From Emergomyces orientalis (taxonomy: Eukaryota; Ascomycota; Eurotiomycetes; Onygenales; Ajellomycetaceae): DNA of 64,000 bases. The first letter of the stretch is position 1, and the number at the start of each line of letters is the position of its first letter. Positions 24,900 through 35,369 of the stretch are shown one piece after another. The position numbers were made by a program, and so were the translations under genes. The stretch lies in assembly GCA_002110485.1 (NCBI GenBank), contig MOWL01000027.1, forward strand, positions 372,001 to 436,000. Reading direction: 5' to 3'. The notes below the pieces were generated by a model. It was not told the origin of the DNA. It did not search any database and saw nothing but the letters and a program-made list of their open reading frames with translations.

Positions 24900-27432
24900 A
24901 TGTTTTCATCCCAAGGTGTAATGGAGGCCAACGGCCTACCGTATTCCAAACCCCCTCCGAAGGGCACCCCGGAGTCTGTCCCGCTGCCAGGCACAGAGAA
25001 ACCAGGCCGCACCAGGATATACCGCCATTGGAAAGTTGCTCATGGGGAGCTGCTGAAGACTCTTGATCCTCAGGTATGTTGGAAAGTGGAATAAAATATC
25101 TTCTATTTATTGAGAGGGTACACAAGCATCTTATCAACTGAAGCAAATGCGCTAACAATAACTCTTGCCTGGAAATTTTTAGGTTCTCACTGTTCATGAT
25201 ATGTTCGAGTCAACTGGTACGTTAATATTACCTATACGTTGATTGTTAATATCTAATTTCTATTTTTTTTTTTTTTTTATTACTAATTTTTTAAAATTTA
25301 AAATTAATTTTTTTAGCCAACCAACTTCCTAAGAATCAATGCCTCGGAGCTCGTGCCTGGGACCCCGTTAACAAGACCTGGGGTCCGTACCAGTGGATAG
25401 ATTACCAGACCGTGCAGGAACGTCGTGCTGCTTTTGGTGCCGGCTTGGTCGAGCTTCATAACCGGATTGGCGTGCGGGGAAGGCAATATGGTGTTGGTCT
25501 TTGGTGCCAGAATAGACCCGAATGGCAACTTGCAGGTATGTGTGTGTGTGTGTGTGTGTGTGCGCGCTCTATGCGTTCGGGGTACGGTGATGCTTTCGCA
25601 TACATATTGGGCTAACACGTTCAAATTAGATCTGGGATGCATGTCTCAGTCACTTTATACCGTCTCAATATACGAGACCCTCGGTGCTGACGCTACGAAA
25701 TATATAATCGAAAACGCCGAACTTAGCTGCCTCGTCACTTCACTGCCCCATATTGCCACTTTAATCGAGTTGAAGCGCGAATTGCCCTCGTTGAAGCTCG
25801 TTGTCTGCATGGACCCATTAGACGCCGGTGAACAACCCGGTCACTCCAAACGGGACATTCTTGCGCCGCTGGCCGCAGCAGTGGGTTTGCAGATTTATTC
25901 CATGTCCGAGATAGAAGAACTAGGCGCTTCGCTGAACCGTCCTTACAACCCACCTACCCCTGATGACATCGTCACCATCAACTACACCTCCGGAACCACG
26001 GGCAACCCCAAGGGAGTCGTCCTCACCCATGGAAACGCCGTGGCCGCCGTCTCCTCCGGCCTGGCTACCTGCATGCATTACTCCACCGACATCCTCTCTT
26101 CCTACCTCCCCCTCGCCCATATCTTCGGCCGCGTAATGGAAGGCCTTGTGCTATGGGCCGGCGGCAGAATCGGCTATTTCCACGGCAACGTCCTCGAACT
26201 CGTCGACGACTTCAAAGCCCTCAGACCCACCATCATCGCCTCCGTACCACGCCTTTACAACCGCTTCGGTGGCGCCATCCGCGCCGCCTCCGTCGAAGCC
26301 CCAGGTTTCAAGGGCGCCCTATCCCGCCATGTCGTCAGCGCCAAAACGGCCAACGTCCAAAGACCCGATAACCCGACGAACAAACACATGCTCTATGACC
26401 GCATCTGGTCCAACAAAGTCTCCGCATCCCTCGGCTTCGATCGCATGCGCAGCATGGTCTCCGGCTCCGCGCCCCTAGATCAATCCCTCCACCAATTCCT
26501 CCGCATCGCCTTCGCCTGCCCTATCATGCAGGGCTACGGCCTCACCGAGACGTACGCAACAGGCATCTGCCAATTCCCGACTGACCTCACCGCGGGCAAC
26601 TGCGGACCCCTCCACGCTGCCACCGAAGCCTGCCTCCTCTCCCAGCCGGAAATGGAGTACACCATCGACGACAAACCCTACCCGCGCGGCGAGCTCCTGC
26701 TCCGGGGCAACGCCTTGTTCAAAGAATACTACAAGAACCCAGAAGAGACCGCCAACGCAATGACGGAGGACGGCTGGTTCCTCACCGGCGACATCTGCCA
26801 ACTCGACCACCTGGGCCATTTCACCATCATCGACCGACGCAAGAACCTACTCAAGCTCGCGCAGGGTGAGTATGTCTCCCCCGAGCGCCTGGAAGGGATC
26901 TACCAGACGGCCTGCTCGTATATCGCGCAGGCGTTTGTGCACGGGGATAGTGTGGAGACGGCACTGGTGGCCATCATGGCCGTGCAGCCGGATACGTTTG
27001 CGACGCTTGCCGGGCGGGTGTTGAAAAAAGCGATTGCGCCCGAGGACGTGGAAGCGATACGCGCAGCGGTGGGGGATGAGAGGGTTGTGCAGGCTGTGCA
27101 GGCCGATTTGGATCGGGCGGGGAAGAAATATAACCTTGCTGGGTATGAGAAGGTGAAGAGCGTTGCGTTGTTGGTTGATCCGTTTACGATTGATAATGGG
27201 TTGTTGACGCCGACGTGAGTATTGTTGTTTTTTGTAATACTTCTTCTTTCTAGCTGTTTCGTTTCTTGTGTACGTGTGTGTGTGCATATACAGTAACTAA
27301 CAAATGCTATAAAACAGCCTAAAACTTAAACGGCCCCAGACCGTACGCACATACCGCGCGCTCCTCGACGAGCTGTACGCGCAGGTACCTGCAGCGAACA
27401 ACAACCTGGGCTTCAGCAAGCCTAAGCTGTAA
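24900..27432 (+). CDS. FAA2: Long-chain acyl-CoA synthetase, probably peroxisomal
   Basis: Activates fatty acids to acyl-CoA (ATP to AMP) for beta-oxidation. Five exons: 24900-25073, 25183-25216, 25317-25535, 25630-27214 and 27318-27432; all phases close, giving 708 residues, normal for the family. The AMP-binding signature YTSGTTGNPKGVVLTHGN lies at about 261-278, GYGLTET at about 444-450, GWFLTGDICQLDHLG and the DRRKNLLKLAQGEYVSPERL region further on. The last three residues are PKL, a PTS1-type tripeptide, which points to the peroxisome as for yeast Faa2. The N-terminus is Pro-rich with no transmembrane segment. Intron 3 opens with a (TG)12 run right at the donor. CCTCGG, the core used by fungal fatty-acid regulators, lies 166 bp upstream. 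It could supply the last step for products of the 35-43 kb cluster (inference). Confidence 0.93.
25539..25562. repeat. (TG)12 microsatellite at an intron donor
   Basis: Twelve TG units directly follow GTA at the donor of intron 3 of the acyl-CoA synthetase (25536-25629). Length changes would alter the intron but not the coding frame. Confidence 0.9.
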
Positions 27433-28684
27433 CACGTTCCTCCTTGTATCACACACAACATCGATCCACTATCCGTCTTTGCAAACCCTGTTCAACCTCC
27501 CAACCATTGCAACTCAATGTTCATTTGAGCTCTATTATACCCTCCACCCCCCAACCGGTCACCTCGTGTTGGGGCATCGCGGTGTGTCGTGCGACACTAC
27601 TCGCATTTTGACGTTGCAACGTTACCCCTCTATCTATTCATTTTTATTTTTCTAGCAATAGCATGAAAACCCAATTGGCCACCCGTGTCTGCTTGCTTGT
27701 TTTCAAGTACCCTGACTGTTTTGATATACATGATGTAAAGTATATTTGGAGCAGTGCATTGCTTGTTTCTCTATGCCATGGTACGTCTATTTTTTCTTCT
27801 TTTTTTCTTCTTTTTTTCTTCTTTTTTCTTTGCTTGAACTCCTGATGATTCGTGTCTTAGACGGCCTCCATATGGAATACACCTGGGTGTATATGTTTTT
27901 CTCTTCTTTTCCTATTACTTATGTATCATCCTTATCATTGTCATTTGTCATTACTGTCATTTTTTTATCTTTTTTTTTCGTCTGATGTACATTTTTTTTT
28001 CAATTTTACTTTACTTTATTTTATTTCAGTTTCTTTGTTCTTTTATTTTCCAACATATAACCCATACTCCGTACAGTAACTATCATGTGTATATGACACG
28101 TTGTTATGTATAACCATGGAATTGTACATATCCCCGTTTTATCTTGAGATGTCGATAGATATTGGAAACCTAGTTTGCATTGTATTTCGGGGGCGGTGAG
28201 AGGAGTTCTCTGCTACTTTTGACTGTATATTTCAACATGATTGCTCCCGCTTCTTCCTCGTTCACTCCACTCCGGGTACCGGTTTTATTTTCTAGATAAA
28301 CAACCAATTCTTATCCGGGTCATTCAGGTCATCATACTACATTTTCAAAGGGTGGCAAGGACACAGGGATATGGATAGATAGGCCGCCAATACATACTCA
28401 CACTGAGACAAACAAAAACGAATCAGAACAGAAACTTAAATAAGGGTTCAGGGACTAGAAGAACCCCGCCCCCCCGGTGGGGAGCTTCTCCGACTTATTC
28501 GCTGTCATTCCCGCCTTTCGAAGAAGAGAATACAGGAGAGAGCATCAAATCTGATCTACATAAACCGCACAACATCCGGCCATCATCGATATCAAGAAAA
28601 ACTAAATTGAAGCAAGAGAGAGGGTGGAAATAAAAAAAAATTAATGAATAAATATATTAATAAAGTAATAATAAAAATATGGAA
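27433..28684. other. Intergenic after acyl-CoA synthetase
   Basis: 3' flank, T-rich with repeats of TTTTTCTTC near 27790-27830. Towards 28620-28680 it becomes A-rich, which on the minus strand supplies T runs downstream of the tRNA. No gene recognised. Confidence 0.55.
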
Positions 28685-28758
28685 CGACCACGGTGCGACT
28701 CGAACGCACAAATCTTTGGTGCCGAAAACCAACGCCTTAACCATTAGGCCACGCGGCC
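28685..28758 (-). tRNA. tRNA-Arg (anticodon UCG)
   Basis: Reads CGA codons. On the minus strand a full cloverleaf forms: acceptor GGCCGCG with CGTGGTC (two G-U pairs), D-arm GCCT/AGGC, anticodon stem TTGGT/ACCAA with loop TTTCGGC (anticodon TCG), T-arm GTGCG-TTCGAGT-CGCAC, discriminator G. No intron. A runs on the plus strand before 28685 give T-rich termination signals. The 5' half matches eukaryotic tRNA-Arg(UCG) as I remember it. Confidence 0.93.
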
Positions 28759-29110
28759 TCTTTCTTAGGTCAGATTTTTACTATCAAAATTCCGAGTAGA
28801 CTCCTCAGGCGGCACGAGTACTGGGTAGACAGAGGTGCATTGTGAGAAGTGCATCAGTTGCAATCAGAATGGTTTGAAGTAGAAGAATTAATACTAGGCC
28901 TGATGAAGATCACATGACATCACACTAATAAAATGGATTCTTGAAACTGAAGGTCAGTCAAACAACTTATTAGACCTTTGTTCTCTTGCAAAACCAAAAA
29001 AAAGAAAAGGCCGTGGGTTCAAACTTCTGACATACATGTAATGTATTAATTAATGTGTAATAAAATGAATGGAGGCAGAAGAGGCGGAAAAAATATTAAA
29101 AAATATGTAA

Positions 29111-29184
29111 CGACCACGGTGCGATTCGAACGCACAAATCTTTGGTGCCGAAAACCAACGCCTTAACCATTAGGCCACGCGGCC
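29111..29184 (-). tRNA. tRNA-Arg (anticodon UCG), second copy
   Basis: Identical to the copy at 28685-28758 except one base in the T loop (TTCGAAT instead of TTCGAGT). Same strand, 352 bp away. T runs follow on the minus strand (29085-29105). Flanks differ, so only the gene is shared. Confidence 0.93.
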
Positions 29185-29456
29185 AGCTTCTTAATGAGCA
29201 ACAAGGGCCTTGCTTGATTATAGCCGACACTAGGCTAGCGGCGATAGTTTTAGTTAATCCAACCAGACAAACCATGCAAACATCAAACCTCCCTCTTTTC
29301 TCCATAAAACGCATCACAAACATCAACTTGAATACACTCAACCACCAGCAGACGAAGACGAAGCCAGGAGCCAGGAGCCAGAACCAGCAAGCTATCTTTC
29401 GTCTCCAGCCTGCTTCTGTCTCCCTTGCACCGCACTGTTCGTCCTGTCTAGCAATC

Positions 29457-30523
29457 ATGCATCCTCCCCGATCATCGCATTTCATTCTCCTCTTCTCCCT
29501 CCTCCTCTCCCTCCTAACATTCACCACCGCCTCCATCCTCACCATCACAATCCCGCCCTCCAACCTGTTACCGAACCCCAATTCCCTCCCGGCCTCCACA
29601 CACGCGACACTCACCACCCTTCGTTCCTCCCCCTTCTTGTCTTCGTCTTCGTCTTCCTCTGGAACCTCTACGCCAGCAGGGCTGCTCATCAAAGCTCCAC
29701 TATCCCGCAAATCAAGCTTCGTATTTCGTATCCCCTCGGACCAGGGAGGGCGACCGCAATCCTTCCTCCTTGACATTCGTTCGCGGGACTACATCTTTGC
29801 GCCATATCGGGTTGATGTCGATGCGGAAGGCAGTGTTGTGGGTGTGTGGGAGACGTATAGGGGAAATGCGTGGGACAATCGCGGGGTGGAAAAGGGAATG
29901 ATTCAAGTTGGGGATGTTGTGGTTGTTGAGGCTAAGGTGACGGGGACGAGAGGGTTTTATGAGGAAAGGGCTGGTTGTAAGTTTCTCATTTAGCGAAAAA
30001 AAGAATTTTTTTTTGAGGCCATAATACATGCTAACTGATGACCAATTCTTTTTGATAACAGTTTCCCCGTTGAGTCTATTTAAGAACCCGATGATTCTAC
30101 TTGTGGTCTTTGCTCTTGGTGTGACGATTGGAATGCCTTATCTTATGGATATGAGTAGGTTTTTGTTTTCTCCGTCTGATACCAATTATGTTCTATGCAT
30201 GCAACCTTTAACTAATTGACTTCGAAAATACAGTGGACCCAGAGACACGCGCGGAATTCGAGAAACATTCCCGCAAGGGCCGAACTGCCGCGATAGATGA
30301 TATATCCGCAAAGAGTGGGGCTGCTGCCGGTGCTGTCCGTGGGGCGGGCGCTGGAGCTGGGACTGGGGCAGCGGCTGGAGGCGCAGCTGGAGGCGGAGCT
30401 GGCGGGTTCAACCTTGCTGGCTGGATGGCAGGGACGAGCCAGGGACCTATCGCCGCTCTGGATTCGACGATGAAAGCGACCACAAGCGGGAGAGAGGGCG
30501 GATCAGGGGCGCGGAGGAGGTGA
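29457..30523 (+). CDS. EMC7: ER membrane protein complex subunit 7 homologue
   Basis: Subunit of the EMC, which inserts membrane proteins into the endoplasmic reticulum. Three exons: 29457-29976, 30062-30154 and 30234-30523; phases close, 300 residues. Signal peptide at about 1-25 (FILLFSLLLSLLTFTTAS). The lumenal beta-sandwich includes SFVFRIPSDQGGRPQSFLLD and RDYIFAPYRVDV. Then FSPLSLFKNPMILLVVFALG forms the single membrane helix, followed by MDPETRAEFEKHSRKG, the cytosolic signature of the fungal family. The tail is Ala/Gly-rich. The start at 29457 is chosen because it opens the signal peptide; the frame is open further upstream, into the tRNA, but has no reason to be translated. Donor of intron 1 is gtaagt at 29977. 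Confidence 0.88.
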
Positions 30524-31175
30524 GGTGCTGTGTACGAGCTGTGCGCGGGTATTGTGAGGTACCAAACTAGTTATCCATGGTTTGCATTCTTATTTTCTGT
30601 CTGTCTTTTCATTTTCTATATATAGGGGTGTAATCTCATGTACAGATTAATCTATATGGAACAATAACTGACAGATGTTTAAAAAAAAAAAAAAAAAAAA
30701 AAAAAGATATGTAATATTAGGTCTTATATTCTTTTAGCCGTCTTTGAATAAACTGAATCTTTATTCCTCGTCACTGTTGATGTTATGAGTGTCTAGTTAA
30801 AGTTTCTGATGCTTCTTCTGCCATCCGCCACAGACGTGGCTGAGTCGATCGGAAAAGAAGTGGGGAATTACGTCAGCGCCGTTTTTCCCTTCTGCGGTTT
30901 GCCGCATACAAAGCCAAAGTCCTAATTCAACTGCCTGGGAACTCGCCATCAATCGATCAATCATTGAACAAGAACCTACAGACATTTCTTGACAACAAAA
31001 TAAGAAGAACAGAAACTATATAATACATCCGTTTTATTCGCCATTACCGCTTCTCCTATACTGTTATATAGACATCGCATCGCAACGAAAGCTTCCATTC
31101 ACCCCATCTCTTCTGCGATATTCAACTGATCTGGTATCGATCACAGTCACCTTACTGTAGTCACCTTACAGTAGC
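30524..31175. other. Intergenic with A25 tract
   Basis: EMC7 3' flank and WWM1 promoter. A 25-nt A run lies at 30681-30705. No gene supported. The leader of WWM1 has a duplicated AGTCACCTTAC-like element at 31143-31173. Confidence 0.6.
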
Positions 31176-32203
31176 ATGTCATTCGCCCCTCCCTCCACTC
31201 CCCCACCTCCCCGCGTCCCAATCGGCTGGAAAACACAGTTCGATGACCGGTATAAGCAATGGTGCGTTCAATTTCACCCCAACATAAGCACCCCCACCCC
31301 CCCAAACGCACCCTCTCTAACACTATACTGCGAAAACCCAGGTACTACATCAACTTGGAAACCGGCGTCTCACAATGGGAACCGCCTCCAGTCGTCCCCG
31401 ATACACTTCCCCCGCCATACGACGAGTCGTCCACAGCGACGGCCAGTGGTTCTGCAACGGCTGTAGCCGAAGCTGCAACTGGCGATGTTAAAAGAAGGCC
31501 TACCAGCGCCACCTCCGCCCCACTGGAGTTGGGATCGAATAATCCGTATAATCCCGCGTGGCAAGGGATTTCTTCGGGGCCAGGTACCCGTACGAGTATA
31601 GATGACAATATGATAGATGAGGACGCGAAGCTAGCTGCGAAATTACAGGCGGAGGAGGATGAGCGGGCGCGGGGACAGGGTCAAGGCGAGCAGGCATATG
31701 TAGGAACTTCACAACCACAACCACAGCTGCAGCAGCAGCAACCACAAGAAACGACAAAGAAATCTAGCGGCGGCTTCCTCGGGAAGCTAATCAACAAAGC
31801 TTCATCCAAAGTCCATCACAACAGCAGCAGCAGCACCGGTTTCGCCTCTCCGTATCACCAGCGACCTTACCAACAACAATACCAGCGTCCCTTCTCAGCA
31901 CCGTATGGATATAGCGGATACCCACCCGGCGGCGTCGCAGGGGGTACTGGCGGCCTTTTCGGCCCACAGCAACAATATATGTATGGTCGACCGCCGAGAC
32001 GGCATGGGGGTATGGGCGGTATGGGGCCTGGCGGTGCTGCGGCGCTGGGGCTTGGTGGTGGCTTGTTGGGTGGTGCGTTGTTGGGGAATGCGATTGGTGG
32101 CCATCATGATTATCAGGAAGGGTATGAGGATGGGATGGAGTCGGGGGATTTCGGAGGGGGGGATTTCGGGGGAGGAGGGGACTTTGGGGGAGGGGACTTT
32201 TGA
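31176..32203 (+). CDS. WWM1: WW-domain protein, WWM1 family
   Basis: Adaptor-like protein; yeast Wwm1 binds the metacaspase Mca1 (known for the family, not shown here). Two exons, 31176-31261 and 31342-32203; the intron cuts inside the WW domain and the join restores KQWYYINLETG. The WW domain spans about residues 13-44: Trp at PIGWKTQFDD, the YY pair and the second Trp at SQWEPP. A LPPPYDES motif follows, as in PPxY proteins. The middle is Gln-rich and has GGFLGKLINKASSKV. The C-terminus is a Gly-rich stretch (GLGGGLLGGALLGNAIGGHH) and repeated GGGDF, the same layout as yeast Wwm1. Length 315 aa. Tail-to-tail with the small minus-strand frame at 32327. Confidence 0.85.
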
Positions 32204-32326
32204 GGGTTGTCCGTCTCTGGCCTTTGATATTTGAATTTTAGATTTTTTACGAATGTTGTATGATAGGGTATCCATATGAGTGTATGGAGTATTTCTTCTG
32301 GTTTTGTTCTCGGTAATCCTTCTTTT

Positions 32327-32656
32327 CTATTTCTTCCTCTCATCAACCAACTCGTCCAACGCGACGGCCAACGGATCCGCCCCCCGGCTCCGCAAAGCAA
32401 CAAACGTATTCCTGTTGGTCGGAAGTACTTTTCCGCCAATGTTTTTGAAATCCTGGATCTGTTCAGGCCCGAGCTCTCGCCGAAGCTCCGGCATATGGCA
32501 GTATCCAACCTTTAACTTTCCGGCGCATTCGTCACTGACCATCTCACTACCTTCCACCATCATCCTACATAAAAACCTCCCGTCCTGAATTTCGGTCGAC
32601 TTTTTTTCCCTCCCATTTTCATCATCTTGGCGTCGATAGAAGCATTCGATTTTCAT
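32327..32656 (-). CDS. Possible small hypothetical protein
   Basis: An ATG-started frame of 109 codons (MKIECFYRRQDDENGREKKS ... ALDELVDERKK) on the minus strand, open for a further 29 codons upstream of the ATG, so a 5' exon could exist. Composition is protein-like, with mixed charges and an end rich in Asp/Glu/Lys, but I recognise no family. Plus-strand frames here are open too, which weakens the case. It would converge on WWM1, 124 bp away. Confidence 0.3.
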   Translation of the reverse strand: MKIECFYRRQDDENGREKKSTEIQDGRFLCRMMVEGSEMVSDECAGKLKVGYCHMPELRRELGPEQIQDFKNIGGKVLPTNRNTFVALRSRGADPLAVALDELVDERKK

Positions 32657-33337
32657 TGCTAGAGTGAAATCGGAGGTGTAGGTTAGCAGTTCAAGGGGCG
32701 TTAGATATCGTGATGAGAAGTAGCTATTGAAATCCCCAACCAACGGACTCTATTGAGAAAATTCGTCACGGGACAGACCCCTCTCAACTAACTTTTGCCC
32801 TTTGGCTATCGACTAACAGTTAAGAGGGGACCATGAGCATGGCCATGAAGGAGAAGCAGTTTAACTTGCTCCTCAGAAAAAAGGGAGCCCAGGGCGGGCA
32901 GTTAGGCAGCTTAATTTTGGTTAAAATATGTCGAGGAGAATGAGATTTCGCAGTACACCTTAAAAGGGCAGGCATGCACTACAGATATTTAATCAAATTA
33001 CATATTCATGAATTCATGAATACTTTATAAATATACGGGCAGAAGCGAGCGGGCCGCAAACCCTAACCAGATTACAATGTACGAAATATGAATATGAAAG
33101 ATCAGGCTGATTGCGTGCACGAGAAACCCCATTATAAATTTATATACTCATCATTATATGTAATCATGTATGTGCATATGCATGTAATTTACAGTACAAT
33201 TGTCAGGCAGAGGGAGCGGGGAGAACGGGGGCGAAAAAAAGGGGCAAGTCGACAAAGGGGCTTGCCCCATCTCCCTTTCTTACCATCCCCTGATTCCAAA
33301 CACTTGCATATATTCAACCCATTCCCACAGTCTCCTA
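32657..33337. other. Intergenic, nothing recognised
   Basis: AT-rich in the middle (32980-33200), including GAATTCATGAATTCATGAA-like palindromic sequence near 33008. No gene supported. Confidence 0.5.
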
Positions 33338-34255
33338 TCACACGGTCCCCGCAATCAACATCTGCGCCCAGAAATACAGTCCAAACCCAGCAGCCGGCTT
33401 CAACCACCCAGGATTCCCAAACCTCCGCTTCCCAAATGCATCCTTCGCCACAAAGATGTCTGAAGCAACAAACATCGCCGCGCCCAGGAGGCGCTGATGC
33501 GGCGGTGCAGTCCCAATAGCAGCAGTTGTCGACGCGGCAACAGCCAGCATACCGCTGATAATTGCAGAATAACCAAAAACGAGAGGTCGCATGTCGTCTG
33601 ATATAGCGAGGTTGAGCACGTTGCTGCTCAAACACCCATTATTAGATTTACTGTTCTTGTTCCTCTTGGGTGGATAGATGACGCCGAGCCATTTGGAAAG
33701 TAACATGGACACCGCGAATGTGCTGGTGAATATTGGCCAGGAAAAGGCGGAATCATCGCTGCCACTGTTATTTTTCAAAAAGGCGAGGATGTAGGCGACG
33801 TGAGCAGCCGCGAAGGCGCCGACGCCGGCTTGAAAAGAGGTAGAAATCTTCTTTGGTTCTTCTGCTCCCTCCTCTGCTTCTTCCTTTCGGTTGTGCGCTT
33901 CCGCTTGTTTTTTGTTTGCGATCAGAGGTCCAATGTGTTTATCGTAGTATTCTGTACGGGTGGGGATGAGGCAGTAGTCACCAATAATGGAGAAGACGAG
34001 CCCCGCGGCGATGCGGAGGTGGTACGGATCCCATTGTCGCCATTGAAGGGGTGATGATGGTGAGAGGTAGTAGAGCGGTCCACCCAGAAAGGCGGCGGAG
34101 GAGAGGAGTTTGAAAATGTAGCTGCCTGGGTAGAAAGAGAATCGTTCTGAGAGGACGAGAAGGGGGAGGGAGATGTTGACGAGGCGGACGGCTTGGGGCG
34201 GGGGCAAAGAGAGGGTGGAGAAGAATGGAGGGAGAAGGGTTGAAAGGGAGGGCAT
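33338..34255 (-). CDS. YhhN / TMEM86-like membrane protein
   Basis: Single-exon gene of 305 residues with about seven or eight hydrophobic segments. The fold family (YhhN) includes mammalian TMEM86A/B, lysoplasmalogenase, which cleaves the vinyl-ether bond of lysoplasmalogens. Family landmarks visible here: LVFSIIGDYCLIP (the GD motif in a helix), GVGAFAAAHVAYILAF (AH..Y), and near the end LGAAMFVASDIFVAKDAFGK (SD...). A charged, Glu/Lys-rich loop (KKQAEAHNRKEEAEEGAEEP) splits the third and fourth helices. The start at 34255 is the first ATG. Whether the fungal members share the lysoplasmalogenase activity is not known from sequence; most fungi are not expected to have plasmalogens. Confidence 0.8.
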   Translation of the reverse strand: MPSLSTLLPPFFSTLSLPPPQAVRLVNISLPLLVLSERFSFYPGSYIFKLLSSAAFLGGPLYYLSPSSPLQWRQWDPYHLRIAAGLVFSIIGDYCLIPTRTEYYDKHIGPLIANKKQAEAHNRKEEAEEGAEEPKKISTSFQAGVGAFAAAHVAYILAFLKNNSGSDDSAFSWPIFTSTFAVSMLLSKWLGVIYPPKRNKNSKSNNGCLSSNVLNLAISDDMRPLVFGYSAIISGMLAVAASTTAAIGTAPPHQRLLGAAMFVASDIFVAKDAFGKRRFGNPGWLKPAAGFGLYFWAQMLIAGTV

Positions 34256-35369
34256 TATTTGTTGTTGGTTGCGTTCGCGGGTAATTATTTTATATTAGCT
34301 GTGGCATTTACTTTTTTTTTATATTTTATCCTTCTTTTTTGTATAGAAAAAGATGTGATTTATTATCATTGAATGCAAGTGGTTTGCATTTGTATGTTTT
34401 TATTTATTTAATCTGAATTAAATGTGTAGGTAAGTTGTTTATTTCCAGATTGCTTCGCCTCGGCTGTTTGTTCGCGCTCCCATTTTTGCACATGGAGAAT
34501 CAATGGCTGAGGTTGAAAAAATCACAGAGGGTCGAATACTGCAGACATTGTCCTGTCTCTCAAAGCTAATGAGGACATGATATGTTTTGTGCTGCTCATC
34601 AACTCCTCTATCCAAGCTTGCATTTGCCAAAAAACCAAAGAAAGAAGAAAAAAAGGTGTCAAGACTCAGAATATATCAAAATGCTTGTCTGCCCTCCAAA
34701 CCACTTTTCAAAGATGAGGCTAGGACACCGTTCCACAGTTTCTAGAATCATGGACGCACCCTAGATATTATGCCGGAAAAGAAACGATATGGAATTTTAA
34801 AACTCAGTGGGGATCATTCGCAATTGAATAAGGGTTTGATATTCGTAGGACCCTAACCCTTAAAGGAGTATTTCTGGGAATGATGGGGACTCCTGAACAT
34901 ACGACGAAGCTCTAGCTAAATATATAACGGCAGAAGGCCTTATTGCTCCTTTCTAGAGGGAACCGGAGTGTACGATGTTTTAGAACGCACTGGTCGGTTG
35001 CATAAATCTTAAAACATGACAGCGTCACAAGAGAACGCTCTAACTGGCCTCATTGATCCCAGTAAAAGAGGATTCATATTGACCGAGATGGTTGAAAAAA
35101 ATATAAATGGAGAATTGCTACAAGATCGAATGGATCACAGAGTGCAGGAGTAGAGAAAAACAGTTTACATTGTAAACTAGCATGTATTCATATCATTATC
35201 AGATAACGTTTGTTATAAACAGAAACTCGGTGCCTCTATATAGTAGTTACGCATATTTATCATTTTCAATTCCAAATTTTCATTCAAAAAACACATATCA
35301 TAAACGGCCAAGAAGCATGTACCATAGCGTATCTCCTCCCGGCCAAATTTTGTGGGTATATAAAAAGCC
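34256..35369. other. Intergenic between YhhN gene and P450
   Basis: Promoter of the YhhN gene and 3' flank of the P450 gene. AT-rich, short frames only. Nothing else recognised. Confidence 0.5.

Noticed and set aside
24347..25066. 239-codon frame through the triplet repeats
   Set aside because: Out of phase with the acyl-CoA synthetase and made mostly of Pro and Leu/Phe runs from microsatellites.
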